From assembly GCA_013398055.1 (NCBI GenBank), contig VZRS01002444.1, forward strand, positions 62,001 to 126,000: DNA of 64,000 nucleotides, written 5' to 3'. The position numbers and the translations under genes are program-made. This document shows positions 12,901 to 23,400 of the stretch, one piece after another. The DNA comes from Ifrita kowaldi (lineage: Eukaryota > Chordata > Aves > Passeriformes > Cinclosomatidae). Numbering within the stretch: the stretch's first letter is position 1; each line of letters starts with the position of its first letter. The notes beneath the pieces were generated by a model that had not been told where the DNA came from, searched no databases, and saw only the letters and a list, made by a program, of their open reading frames with translations.

Positions 12901-15153
12901 TGATTTAGAGTGATTGGATGAAAAATTCCGCAGTTCCTGTTCACGCAGGAGCTTGATTTGTTGGGTATTGGTGGAAAAGTGAAAATATGTTTCGTTTCAG
13001 ACTTCTATTGGGTCAATTACCTTTAAAAGGGCCCTGATTTGTGATAAGCTCTCTCTTTTGCGCGCATCTTTTGAACTCTCTGCAGGGTGCTGTGTCCAGC
13101 ACTCCATTTCTCTGATAATGCTAATTAAAGCAACTATCTGAAGCAAAGATTCAGAAGACTCCTCTTGTCTTTTCAACTTTCTGGCCAGGACTCTATAGGC
13201 TTCCCCCTTTGGGGGAGTCACATAAATCACGGTAAAGTGATAAACCTGGGTCAATGGATGCCAGACTCCTCTCCCAGCTGCCTCTAGGCCTCACATATTC
13301 CCTTCTAACACTGGGCAGCTTGGAAGAGGATAAAGATGAGGATGAATCAGCCCCACGATGTCTGGCTTTGCCCCTTTGTCCTACAGAGTATGTAGGCACT
13401 GAGGGCCTGATTCTGCTTGAGTTTTTGCACCACTGGAATAATTTTGCTGATTTTAGCAGCGGAGTTGGGTCACTGCCTTGCTGGCTGGCTGCTCTCACGT
13501 TTTTCCCTGACCTAACAAACTGGTGCAGTTAGACAAAACAAATTAAGTGCTCAGTGATGTATTGATTGGCTTATACCAGAGAAAGTGAAAAAAGCCAACC
13601 CTGTAGAAATTGCGTGACTGAAGTATAAGCACCTAGAACTGTCCAGAAAGAGGGATTTGTGTGGATGCAAGGTTTGACTTTGCAACTGTGGCCCCATGTT
13701 AACGTGAGTCCTACCAGAGCCTCCTTGCCACATGCCTCTGACTCTCTGCTACTGTCAATAATGAAACTGCTCACTGTGCTGCTCTTGCACAAGCATGAGA
13801 TTGCAAGGAGGAGGGAGGGTATTCTCTTACACCTGTCACACTTACTATTGAATGGATACGTAACCTGTTTCAAATCTGCCAAGTCACTGAGACCAGCGTT
13901 GGGCCATTTGCTGGCAGCCACAGGGGCCAGTTTCTAGGACAGTTATTCCTAAGCTTTTAGGCTCAGCGGGCAGCTGTCCACTTCCAAGACCTTGTAAAGA
14001 CCACTATGCCCTCTTAGGACTTTTAATGGAAACCTATTCATTAGGGTTACATTCTCTGCCAAGCAGTTACCAAAGCCTCCGCACCCATCAGGGGTCCACA
14101 GTTCGTCTTGGGAACTCTCAATCTTGGACAATTTCTCCCTCCTTGTCATGCACAAAGGTGTGATGCTTGTGCAGATGAGCAAAATAAGGTTGTGCCTACT
14201 GTCATTTGCTGATGTGTCAGCTTTCATGGAAAATGGTGCTATGTATAGTTACGTGCTTTCTAGTCATGTAACACAGTGCAGAACCTGACTCTCTAACCCT
14301 GGCTTTTAGTTCCTCTGCCCACGTTTGTGGTCCTGTACTTGGACCCTAGAGAGTCTGTCCTTGGACCCAGGATTCTATCTGCCTGCAGGTCAGGGCTTTT
14401 AGTGTACTGCTTCCTTCCTTCTAGATTGGTATCCAGAACTACTCAACCACCACGAGCTGTCAGTCGCACCCTAACCAGACACGCAGTGATTATGGGAAGC
14501 TCTTTGTGGTGTTGGTGATCATCGGCTCCATCTGCGCCATCATCATCGTGTTGGGGCTCATCTACAACTGCTGGCAGAGACGCCTGCCCAAGATGAAGAA
14601 CATGGTGAGCACTGGATGAGTGGAGAAGGTGGCCAGACTCTTAGCCCTTGGGATGGAGAGGATTGGAAAGTTAAGAGGGAGATTGTTGTCCCCTGTCCAC
14701 TTCTGGGACATAGCCGGATACACTGCTGGAGCAGCAGTGGAGTCCATTCAGGTGTAAGAGAGATGCAAATGTGCTTAGGGCAGCTCATTTCCACTGTGAG
14801 GATTGGGCTAGGAGAAAATTTACCTTTTCCCACTGACCCCACAAAGTTCTTGGTGACCCTCATAGCCTGGTTTGATTGTGCTTCTCAGCAGCATTAAGAC
14901 CTGTCCCCCTTTGTCTCTGTTTGTGTCTTCTCACCCCTGGCAGTCACACGGCGAGGAGCTGCGCTTTGTTGAGAACGGCTGCCATGACAACCCCACCTTG
15001 GACGTGGCCAGCGACAGCCAGTCGGAAATGCAGGAGAAGAAGCCGAGCGTGAACGGTGGAAACACCATCAATGGCCCTGACAGCTGGGATGTCCTGATCA
15101 ATAAGCAGGCGAGCGAGGAGGTGGATGTGTTTGAGGAAGACACACATCTTTAG
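6108..15153 (+). CDS. PODXL2: PODXL2 (podocalyxin-like 2, endoglycan), 5'-incomplete, 6 coding exons
   Basis: Single-pass sialomucin of the CD34/podocalyxin family; mammalian endoglycan can act as an L-selectin ligand. Exons seen are 6108-6988, 8001-8075, 11001-11157, 12061-12122, 14425-14604 and 14944-15153. They have AG/GT borders and compatible phases and give about 521 residues in this window. In order: a Ser/Thr/Glu-rich mucin region (residues 1-294) and a juxtamembrane domain starting VICKDWSNLAGKNYIILNMS, with Cys at about 297, 319 and 404. The transmembrane helix is near 417-442 (LFVVLVIIGSICAIIIVLGL). A highly conserved tail (HGEELRFVENGCHDNPTLDV) ends in DTHL, a PDZ-ligand type terminus. 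N-glycosylation sequons include NGT, NDT, NMS, NYS and NQT. The juxtamembrane, membrane and tail exons match my memory of human PODXL2 closely, while the mucin exon is diverged. The signal-peptide exon is absent from the visible sequence. The orthology is very sure; the 5' structure is not. Confidence 0.95.
8001..8075 (+). CDS. PODXL2: PODXL2 juxtamembrane exon 1 (VICKDW)
   Basis: A 75-base, phase-0 exon between ctctccag and gtgagt. It encodes 25 residues beginning VICKDWSNLAGK and ending DNIDC, nearly identical to human endoglycan. It carries the NMS glycosylation sequon and two conserved cysteines that open the folded stem domain of the CD34 family. Confidence 0.97.
10527..10594. promoter_or_regulatory. 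Paired RFX X-box-like palindromes (candidate enhancer)
   Basis: ATTGCCATGGCAAC at 10527-10540 and GTTGGCATGGCAAC at 10581-10594 each differ at one position from the ideal X-box palindrome GTTGCCATGGCAAC, which is bound by RFX-family factors. They sit 54 bp apart, with AT-rich homeobox-like cores between them (attttattaatcatc). The motif matches are seen directly; enhancer activity is inferred. Confidence 0.45.
11001..11157 (+). CDS. PODXL2: PODXL2 stem-domain exon (GPQLLALVEDAF)
   Basis: A 157-base exon, entering in phase 0 and ending one base into a Gly codon (CAGG|gtaagt). It encodes EEFRLERGPQLLALVEDAFS through HLLMTLAGEQ, aligning with human EVFRQHRGPQLLALVEEV and HLLMTLVGEQ. It belongs to the membrane-proximal globular domain. 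Confidence 0.96.
11158..14424 (+). other. PODXL2 introns around the 12061-12122 exon
   Basis: Introns 11158-12060 and 12123-14424. No extra exon is supported. The stretch at about 12900-13260 lacks repeats and is dense in GATA and ATTA-type cores (gtgataagc, tgataatgctaattaaag), so it could be a conserved non-coding element. The remainder looks like ordinary intron. Confidence 0.6.
12061..12122 (+). CDS. PODXL2: PODXL2 short stem exon (GVIPTKDVL)
   Basis: A 62-base exon between tactttacag and gtaaga. It completes the split Gly codon, then encodes VIPTKDVLMALGDVKRSLAE, the counterpart of human VVPTQDVLSMLGDIRRSLEE, and ends in phase 0. Confidence 0.96.
14425..14604 (+). CDS. PODXL2: PODXL2 transmembrane exon
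   Basis: A 180-base exon in phase 0 at both ends, between ttctag and gtgagc. It encodes 60 residues: IGIQNYSTTTSC with its NYS sequon and Cys, then an NQT sequon. The hydrophobic helix follows (LFVVLVIIGSICAIIIVLGL), and then YNCWQRRLPK, with a basic stop-transfer on the cytosolic side. Confidence 0.97.
14605..14943 (+). other. PODXL2 last intron
   Basis: A short intron of 339 bases between the transmembrane and tail exons, with gtgagc at the donor and ctggcag at the acceptor. Nothing else was noted in it. Confidence 0.9.
14944..15153 (+). CDS. PODXL2: PODXL2 cytoplasmic-tail terminal exon
   Basis: A 207-base coding exon plus TAG at 15151-15153, after the acceptor ctggcag. The tail begins SHGEELRFVENGCHDNPTLD and includes ASDSQSEMQEKKPS, almost unchanged from human. 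It ends DVFEEDTHL; the final DTHL is the PDZ-binding type motif shared with podocalyxin. Confidence 0.98.
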   Translation, partial: SHGEELRFVENGCHDNPTLDVASDSQSEMQEKKPSVNGGNTINGPDSWDVLINKQASEEVDVFEEDTHL

Positions 15154-18040
15154 AAAAGCAAGGGAGGGAACCACCCTCTTAAACACACTTGTTTCTCTCC
15201 TATCTTGACTGATGGACCATGGGATCAGGTGGCTTCTCAGGAACTTCTTAAAACCTTTGAACAGGCCTTTGGGCAAGTTTTCCCTATGGAAGTCCTGAGC
15301 CTGCATCTGAGGCTTGGAGCCAGGAGGATCACGGAACAGAGGGAAGCGGGAGGGGTGGGTTTATAGATCTCTGTGTGTGTGTTCCTATCAGTAGCACCAA
15401 TGCTTTCATCACCTTTAAATGCACTTACTGTAGCTCTGTGGTAGTGGCTGAGAGTGGCTGGACTGGAGAAACAAGATGGTGGGGCTGCCTGCCACCAAGA
15501 GTCCAGATTTGGGGAGTAAATTCACTTTCCAGATCCTGACCTTGAGATCACATTCAGTCCGTGCAGGTGCAGTAAAACCTGTGCATTCTGGATGGAGGGG
15601 AGCCAAGATTCTGTCGATGTCCTGGGCAGAGTTTGCATTCCCCATGTGAAAACAGGTTTTCTAGTGCTGTAGCATTCAGCTACTAATTGTCTGAGAGCTG
15701 ATGTTTACATTTGGGGAAGACACCCCTCCCACCCACTCCCTGCTATCACCTCATTTCACCCTGGTACCACAAACAGCCCCACTCCTTTTTTCAGCTCCAC
15801 AACTCCAAGCTGAGCTTGCAAAGTTTGAGCACTTTACCCTTGCTTGACTGATTGCAGAGAATTCAGTGCCATGGTGCAGCATTTTAGATGGAAATGTGCT
15901 TTAGGTTGGAGAGTTGCTCAAAAATGCCGTTTACATGCCTCTTTCACAACAGCCTGGGAAATCAGCAGGAAAATATCCCTTGTCTAAGTGTTAAGTTTTA
16001 GACTGGCTGGCCATCTCCACTCCAGTTCTATTTTCCAGGATAGTTTGGTTTCAGTTGGTCATTTTGTGGTAAATATAAAGACTATGTGAAACTTCTTAAA
16101 TAGGGAAACAAGTAATTTTCTCATCCTTTTGTTTCAATTTCAGCATCCTGCCCTGAGGGAAGGGTGGAAGCGTTTAATATCCCACAGGTATAAATCAGGG
16201 TAACATCTTCAAAATCACTGCATTTAAACACTGTAAGAGCCAGTTCTGATGAGATGAGAATCGGATGTAAGAGCTCCCCAATGAATGTTTCTCAGGCATG
16301 CCTCAGGCAATTTTGAGGCTCCAGCTCCCCGAAGATGTGTGCTAAAGGCACGTGAATATGCGTAATTGTTCTCTGAGCCCTGCCTAAACGACTGTCAAGC
16401 CTGAAATCCCAGAACATTTGTTTCTTCTGTCATTGAGGGATTGAGGGACTTGCTTCGGTCAGAGGCACCAGTCCTTCTCTCCCTTGTGGTGATCTGCATG
16501 TTTGCTTGCTGTGAGATGCAGCTTCACACTTGGTCTTTAAGGGAACCTTTGTATGAAAAGGCCCCAGATGTGCAGCCTGATGCTGAGCCTGTAAATCTAT
16601 CATTGTATGTATAGAGACCTCTAGCATGTTCCTCCCTGGTGTGTGTGCCTGAAGTCAAGGTGCAAGAGTCTGTTGTTGCAGTTTGTGTAGCGCTTTGCAT
16701 ACAAACTGAATCACAGATCACCTTGATGTAGGACCACTCTGACACCAGTTTATTAGGGTTTCAAGAAAGGTGATAACCTTTGGTTTCCTATCCAGATTCC
16801 AATTTTCAGTGGTTTTAGCCTGCCTCCATATCTTTCCCGGTGTTATATAGGAGACAGTGATCATCAGCTCCTTTTGTATCTTGGTAGGGTTGCAGAGATG
16901 CTCAGAGTTCCTTCTCCTGCCCCAGCAGTTGGTAGTGGGGGACAGTCCATGTGCACGGACAGCCACACATGGCCTTCTCTGACCATCCCTCACTGATGGC
17001 TCCTGCTGAGTTTGATGGGTCTGTGCAGTGAAACTGCACAAGTCCATTGACTGTGTTGAAGGCACTTTGGGGTTCACAGGATTAAATGCAAATTGTTGTT
17101 ATGGTGAGTGAATTAAAGCATGGAGTTAAAATTTGAGATTTTATAGCACTTAGCATAACGGGGCCTGGTGTGCCCGTGGCCTTTATGCAGCTGCACTGTG
17201 TAAATGTTTCCAAGTCCAATAATCCTCATCAAAGATGTTTTTAATGCCCAGTGGCTGTTAAAAAGATAATGCCACCAATCAGATGTGAATCATTTCACCC
17301 ACAAATCGCTTCCTTGGTGCACATCCCTGCTAAGAGCTGCTTTGCTGCCCTGTTTTCTCTCCACTATCCTAATTCAGAGAAACAACAAGGCACTGATAAA
17401 GCAATGCTTCCAGCAGGGCTCAGCACCTCTCGATCTCGTCTAAAGTCTTCAAACTTTAATGAAACCAAGGGGGCTATGTGGGCTCAATAACGAGCTAGCA
17501 AATTCTCCTGATTTGCTCTTCTGGCCTCTCATGCCCTGGATGTTTTCCAGAAACTCTCTTCTCTGTCTGGAGCATCCAGGTGATCTGAGAGGCTCTTTAA
17601 AGGTGGCTGTCATGAGGCTGAGGACACTTTTCTGCTATCTCTGACAGGGTGCACTTGGCTGTATGATCCCAGTTTAGCTTCAGAAATCTACTGGTTGATA
17701 GAATTTCACTTTAGTCTGGTGATACTTTTTATCCTTTTACAGTTTGTTTTTTCTCTGTATCATTTTTTTGCACTAGGCTGATCTTGTCAAGTCGATTGCA
17801 CTGTTGTCCCTCTCCTGCCAGCCCTGCAGAGACGGGTCATCACCGGGGACCTGCGGGCTGGGAAGCACTGTAGAGAGGCTGTTGGTAGCCCACTTACTCT
17901 GTTCAGTGCTTGCATTTCCAGCTCTGCGCAGGGAGGATGTAAAGAGGAAGAAAACCTTTGTCTTAGCATTTGTAACAGGAAGCTTTTCTATCACCCTAAT
18001 GTAGTTAAACTTTTTAATAAAAACTGTCAAAGCTGGACTT
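15154..18040 (+). other. PODXL2: Probable PODXL2 3'UTR
   Basis: About 2.9 kb follow the stop codon without another gene signal. The first canonical AATAAA on the plus strand is at 18016-18021; a variant ATTAAA lies at about 17112. The extent is inferred from these signals only. The stretch 17085-17300 is AT-rich, free of repeats and motif-dense, and may be conserved. Confidence 0.5.
18016..18021 (+). promoter_or_regulatory. PODXL2: Candidate PODXL2 polyadenylation signal AATAAA
   Basis: First AATAAA downstream of the PODXL2 stop, 2.9 kb away. A second occurs at 19294-19299 (gcaataaaacg). Which is used cannot be told from sequence alone. Confidence 0.45.
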
Positions 18041-19718
18041 TCTCAGAGCAGTGTGCCAGGCGACAGAGCAGATGCAGGAGACAAAGCAGTTCCTGGAAAA
18101 CTCTTTGCCACCTACTCGGACATCCCCATAGTTCCATCTGCCAAATGTTTGGTCGCACTGACACCTGGTGGCGGTTGGGAGTTGGAATCGAAAAATTAAA
18201 AAAAAAAAAAAAGAAAAAAGAGAACTTTTCCCCTCTCTTAGCTTTGGATATTTGTTTCCTGTGACTTGCCTAGGATAACCTGCTTTATTCACGAGGGGCT
18301 GCAGGACTCGATTGTGAGCAGAGGGGCTTGAACCGAGCATGTCAAGGATGTTTTGTGTGAGGACGTCCCTGTCTGCAAAGTACTGAGATGGGACATTGCC
18401 TGGAGTCACTGGTATAGAGGCCCTGGGTAGCAACACAGGGTCTCAGCTCCATCTTCCTGCTTTGTCTGCCACTTGTTCCCTCTGCTCTGTGGGACCACAG
18501 CTAGAATGCAGTGACTCTGCCTTGAAATGGAGGTGGTTCTTCAAAGAGAGCATCAGGTGCTGTTGTGAGGAGTGCAGTGCCTCGGGGAGCACCGGCAATG
18601 GCATCATCTGGATGCACGGCCAAGATCAGAGTGGCTCTCCATCTCGGTGGGATGGTGGCCAGATGTGGTCTGGGATGGCCAAGCTGCAGATTACTCTGAG
18701 GCGTCACCCAGATATCTGGAACTGTGCCTGTAACATGGAGTCTAACATGTCCTAGGACTCTGCATCCTGCATGCCACCTTGGGGTATGTAGGGTGGAAAG
18801 AAACAATGAGGAGTGACCTGGCAATTGTGCTGTGAAGGATGTAATGCAGCTTGAGAATACGGTTCAAGATACACTTGAAGGATCCCTCTGGCAGAGGATA
18901 TGGTGTGAAATGAAGGTACATTATCCTAAGGACTATTGCAGCATGACCTTAGAGCATTGCAGCAGGGTCCCACTGCAGCTACTGCCGTCAGCAGCTCGCC
19001 TGTTCCCGTCTGCCTTTGCAGCCATGCAGGAGCACATCTCTCCTTCACAGAGGGCTTGGGACAGCTCGAACAGTCAGACACAGCAAGCACCTTCATCTGT
19101 GCTGGCTCATGAGAGCCTCATGCGCTCATCTAAGCTGACAGCCAGGCTTTGAGCCATTCTCAACACCTTCATTCCTGCTGGACGCAAACTGTCTGCAAGC
19201 CCTGGCCACTGCTTGGGATTGCTGCCGGAGAACACTTAGAAACACTTGTGTCTGGCCCTGGAAATAACAGGGTTGTGGTTTTGTTTTCTTTGCAATAAAA
19301 CGCACCTCCTGGGTGTCTCAACACTGACCTGAGTGCAGTGCTTTGCTTGGTTAGATCTGCCTGAATTCAAGTCTGCTGCATCTCGTAACGCAGTGTTGGC
19401 CAGGGTCTCTCTGCCAGGCTGGGGGTCATCAGCCTGGCCCCCCTTCCCCACAGCGCACTTCTTAATTCTCCCATCAGAGATTTCTGTGGAAGCCCTGAGC
19501 CGTGCCAGGTGGCCAAGCTGTGGAAACGGGGTTCCCCCATGGGGTACTCTACCCCTCCAGTACCCACAGGACCAGCCCAGGACACCTTTCCTGCTAGAGT
19601 GGCTTAGCACAAGCCTCTGTTCCACAGCAGAGTCCCTGCCTGTGTGCCCAGCCCTGTGCCATGGGTGTCCCACGCAGCTCTCCACCATCCCACACCTGCT
19701 CCAGACCTGGTCCCCATA

Positions 19719-20032
19719 CAGAATCACAGAATTATTAGGGTTGGAAGGGATCTCTGGAGATCATCCAGCCCAGCCCCCTGCCAAGGCAGGATTACCCAGA
19801 GCAGGTGACACAGGAACATGTCCAGGTGGGGTTTGAGTGGCTCCCTGGGCAGCTGCTCCAGTGCTCTGCCACCCTCAACGTGAAGAAATTCTCCCTCATT
19901 TCGAGGTAGAACTTCTTGTGTTTTGGCTTATGGCCTTTGCTCTTTGTCCTGTTGCTGGGCACCACCGAAAAGAGTCTGGCACCATCCTCGTGGCACCTAC
20001 CTTTGTATGGATTAATGAGATTCCCTGTCATC
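19719..20032 (-). mobile_element. CR1 LINE 3' end, reverse orientation
   Basis: CAGAATCACAGAATTATTAGG, then ggttggaagggatctctgga and gatcatccagcccagccccc, is the complement of the conserved CR1 3' terminus. It is followed by typical CR1 body text (gctgctccagtgctctgcca; gaagaaattctccctcattt; tttgtcctgttgctgggcac). About 310 bp, 5' truncated and non-coding. The right border is estimated. Confidence 0.92.
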
Positions 20033-20120
20033 ACAACTGCACGAGTCCACAGAGAGCCCTGCCGTGTGTTCCAAACCCCCTCCCAACCATGTTCTGGGCC
20101 AGGTCCCCTCAGGTGTGTTC

Positions 20121-20234
20121 CAGATCAGCCCCCAGGTTTGTTCCAGAGCAGGTTCCCCTGCCCCGGGCCGCGGTTCCAGATCAGCCCGCGGGTTTGTTCC
20201 AGAGCAGGTTCCCCTGCCCCGGGCCGCGGTTCCA
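20121..20234. repeat. 56-bp GC-rich tandem repeat running into the assembly gap
   Basis: A unit starting cagatcagcccc at 20121 recurs at 20177 as cagatcagcccg, giving a 56-bp period. The two copies share an almost identical body (gtttgttccagagcaggttc, then ccctgccccgggccgcggtt). A third copy has just begun (ca) when the sequence turns to N at 20235. It is a minisatellite-like array at the edge of the ABTB1 CpG island. Confidence 0.9.
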
Positions 20235-20334
20235 NNNNNNNNNNNNNNNNNNNNNNNNNNNNNNNNNNNNNNNNNNNNNNNNNNNNNNNNNNNNNNNNNN
20301 NNNNNNNNNNNNNNNNNNNNNNNNNNNNNNNNNN
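20235..20334. other. Assembly gap, exactly 100 N
   Basis: One hundred consecutive N, the usual placeholder for a gap of unknown size. It lies between a tandem GC-rich repeat and the ABTB1 5'UTR, so promoter sequence and part of the 5'UTR are missing. Confidence 0.99.
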
Positions 20335-20403
20335 CGCCCCGCCGCCGCTGTCCCTCGGCCCGGCCCGGCCCGGCCCCGCGGCCGCTCCTCCGCTCCCCGC
20401 GTC

Positions 20404-20494
20404 AATGCGGCGCCGCCGCCCCGCGGCCTGGCCCGGCCATGGACACCAGCGACCTGTTCACCAGCTGCAAGAAGGGCGACGTGAGCCGCGTGCG
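20404..20494 (+). other. ABTB1: Upstream ATG and overlapping uORF in ABTB1 exon 1
   Basis: ATG at 20404 lies 35 bases before the main ATG in another frame and has a weak context (tcaATGc). Read through the splice joins it stays open across exon 1 and exon 2 and stops at TAG in exon 3, so it overlaps the main frame. It would need leaky scanning past it; the main ATG has a strong context (ggccATGg). Confidence 0.55.
20439..20494 (+). CDS. ABTB1: ABTB1 exon 1 (coding part)
   Basis: Starts at ATG 20439 in ggccATGg and ends inside an Arg codon (cg|gtgagc). Encodes MDTSDLFTSCKKGDVSRV, the first ankyrin helix. Confidence 0.97.
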
Positions 20495-23400
20495 GTGAGC
20501 CGGGCCGGGGAACGGGTCCCTCGCACCGCCGCTGCCTTTAACCGCCCTGGTCACCGGGGCGAGCGGGGCCGGGCCTGCCGGGGCGGCTTGGCCTCGCCGG
20601 GACGTGTTTACCGGAAGATCGTCCCGGCCTCCCCAGGGCGGCAGTCGCAGCCTTGGGGCTCCCCAGGGCGGCCGCGGTGAGGGGTGCGGAAAGGGCCGTT
20701 TGTTTCTCCTACAGAAATGTAGCTTGTTTGCACCCCAGGAGCTGGGTGTGCACCGGGTCTTTGCCGGGGTGCTTAGGTTCGGGTGAGGTGTGGCCGGTTC
20801 CGGCAGGTGTCTGAGTGTCAGACGGGCACTGCGTACTCGTGGGTGTGGATGCTGCCTGTGGCAAATGTCCTTGCACAAGGCTCCTCTCCAGCTGCTCTTC
20901 CTTTACCGTTGGAAATGGTATTTGCATGGGTAGGAAGCTGGATCCCTGGGACTCAATCGTCATGGAAATGTTTAGACGCCTTGTGCTGTAGACTGTGGGA
21001 GTATCTTTGAGAAATACGGGGATGCTAAAATTTCAGGTCAAGTTTCCTTTCTCATCTCAAAGCAGCACAGCTTAACTTCAGTGATTTCGTATCAGGAGGC
21101 AGATGGGCTTGTTGTCTGCAGGGTGAATGCAAGGTCCAGGGTTTACAACAGACTCTTTTCCTGTGTCTCATGGTTTCAATCTAAAACTGTTCTTCATTTT
21201 TTTTATCCTGCTTGATTCTTCCATCTCTTAGTGTGTGATATGCCAGATAATCAGAAGCAACCTGTATTACAAGGGTCTTGCTAATGAAAAGGTTAAGTGT
21301 GCAGATAGATAAGGTCTGGGGAACATTGTTATCTGTTGTGATCATGTGAGATTAAATCATTGCAAGCAGTAAATTGCAGGTTTACTATAGAAGGAGGGGT
21401 CTGAGGGGTGGCCTTGCAGAGGTTTAAGTTGACCCTTATGGACATAATGGTGCAGAAAAGAGAGTCTGAGAATGCTGTCAGAGCAGAGGAGACAAATTGA
21501 CCACATGGGACTGAATAGAAAGAAGCGGAGTTGCTTGGCGTGTTGAATATGGTCACAGGAACCTGAAGTTCGAGACAAGAACGGTGAAGGGAGTGAAAGG
21601 GAGGACTCATGTGGTGGGTGATAAAAAAACAAGACTTGAGAGTCTTGGTAAAGGCTGAGAGGGACTTTAACATGTGGTTGTTGCAGTACAGGCTATAACA
21701 AGACCCAGGCTGTGCAGGAGATTTGTCTTCAAGGCGAAGCCCAGCTTCTAGATTGGTCAGAGAGGGAGTGTTGACAGCATTTGATCTAGTGTAAATGCGC
21801 AGGACAAGGAAGTGGCAGGATTCAAGAGCAGTTTGGAGTGACACTGATGTTGCTGCTTTTGTCAGGAAGAGCCACGAGCAGGATGGGAGTCCAGCTTTGA
21901 CCTTGTAAAAATGGCCACTTATTTGTAAGCATTCAGGCTGGGAGCATTGTTGGGGAATGTGAAGGTACTGCAGAAGTACTCAGGCTTCTTTTGGGGTTGC
22001 TGCCCTGTTAGAGATGGGTTTGATTCCCTTCTTTCCCCATGTGCATCACGTAAGATTGAAGGGAGCTGCCAGGCCATGCTGTAGAACACCATTCTTTGGG
22101 TTGAGGATTTGGCTGATGCCCCTTCAGCCATAGCTGACAGCTCCCCAAGTCCAGTGCGAGATCCTGTCATACCTTTGGAAGTTACTCTAGGAACTTGAAG
22201 TTACATCTTCATCTTCTGGAAGAGGAGAATGTGACTGAATGAGTGGCTGCATAAAGTTATAACTTTGCTCTCTCCCTTTTCTTGCAGATACCTTCTTGAA
22301 CAGCGAGATGTGGAAATCAATGTCCGCGATAAATGGGACAGTACACCCCTGTGAGTGCTGCAGCCTGGAGCACTGGCTGGGTGGGGGGTAGGGCCTTCAG
22401 AGCTCCTTACTCTCTCTGCATCATCAGCTATGAGCACTGTTACAAAATGTCTCAGGTTCTGCTTTTTGGGAGCTTTGTCTACGTAGTTCTGCTTCTCTTC
22501 CCTGTGGGTGCTGTGCTAAATGCATCTTTGTCTCCCGATTTGACTGGGGCTTGCTGTAGTGATGCTCAGAAGTGGGGTTTTGTGACCAAATTACCTGGGT
22601 TAAGCACTCTGCTCTTGGCTACATTAGGCTTTTTCCCCACCAAAGACTATGGCATTCTAACATGTTTAGCTTGGCCTGGTAAAATGCCAAGTGACTGTGG
22701 GATCTGTCTGTCTGGCAGGGCTGGGAACATGCAGTAGGTAGTGAGGAATTCCCCTGCAGGTGCTGAGGAACGTGCTGTGAGCTTTTTACCTCCCCACAAT
22801 TCCAAAGTACATTTAGATATCTGCAATATATTTAGATACCTGCAATATATTTAGAGTACAGAATAACTTCCCAAAGTAAAGGTAGACTAACATTTTGCTG
22901 CTGCAATGCACGTTACAGTATTCTCCTAGTTTGTAGGACAATTTGAGGTCCTTGTGCAAGAGAATCATGAAAGGCTTAGACTGTGAAAGAGAAAACAACT
23001 CATTGTAACTAGAACTTAGGGGGGTGGATTTGCTGTGCCTCCAGTGTGGGTGCTGTTCCCTCCTTGGCATAGCGTGCAGCAGTCGGACTGAACAGAAGGA
23101 GCGAGGAGTGTTTTTGAGAATTCAGTGGACTGCTGAGTGTCCATGAAATGATCTCCATTAAAATGAGGATGGATTTGGCAGCTGGTGGTGCAACAGAAGA
23201 TGCTGAACTTTGAGAAGATGCTGGGACCTTGAGATCTCCTTGCAGTGCCTAGGATTGCTGGGAACAGATCCTGCTTAGTCTGTTGCTGGGGTCAGGCTTC
23301 TGTGCTATTTGGTAGTGATTCCTCACTCCTATGAGGAGTCACCTCCTAAGCTTCTCAGGGATGCTCAGGGCTGTGGTCTGTGTGGGGTGATGTGCCAAAA

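Larger units (their letters stand above)
18041..20234. other. PODXL2-ABTB1 intergenic region
   Basis: It contains a 14-A run followed by further A-rich sequence at about 18197-18220. A second AATAAA lies at 19294, possibly a distal PODXL2 end. A reverse CR1 end sits at about 19719-20032, and GC-rich tandem units run from 20121 to the gap. No coding exon was recognised. Confidence 0.6.
20335..20690 (+). promoter_or_regulatory. ABTB1: CpG island / ABTB1 promoter-proximal region
   Basis: Very GC- and CpG-dense sequence starts right after the gap (repeated cggcc units, ccgcggccgctcctccgctc) and fades by about 20690 in intron 1. It surrounds the ABTB1 start codon, as expected for a broadly expressed gene with a TATA-less CpG promoter. 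The start site itself is probably in or near the gap. Confidence 0.8.

Noticed and set aside
18190..18220. A-rich run as the tail of a processed pseudogene
   Set aside because: No upstream sequence resembling a spliced mRNA and no target-site duplication was seen; it looks like a simple A-rich tract.
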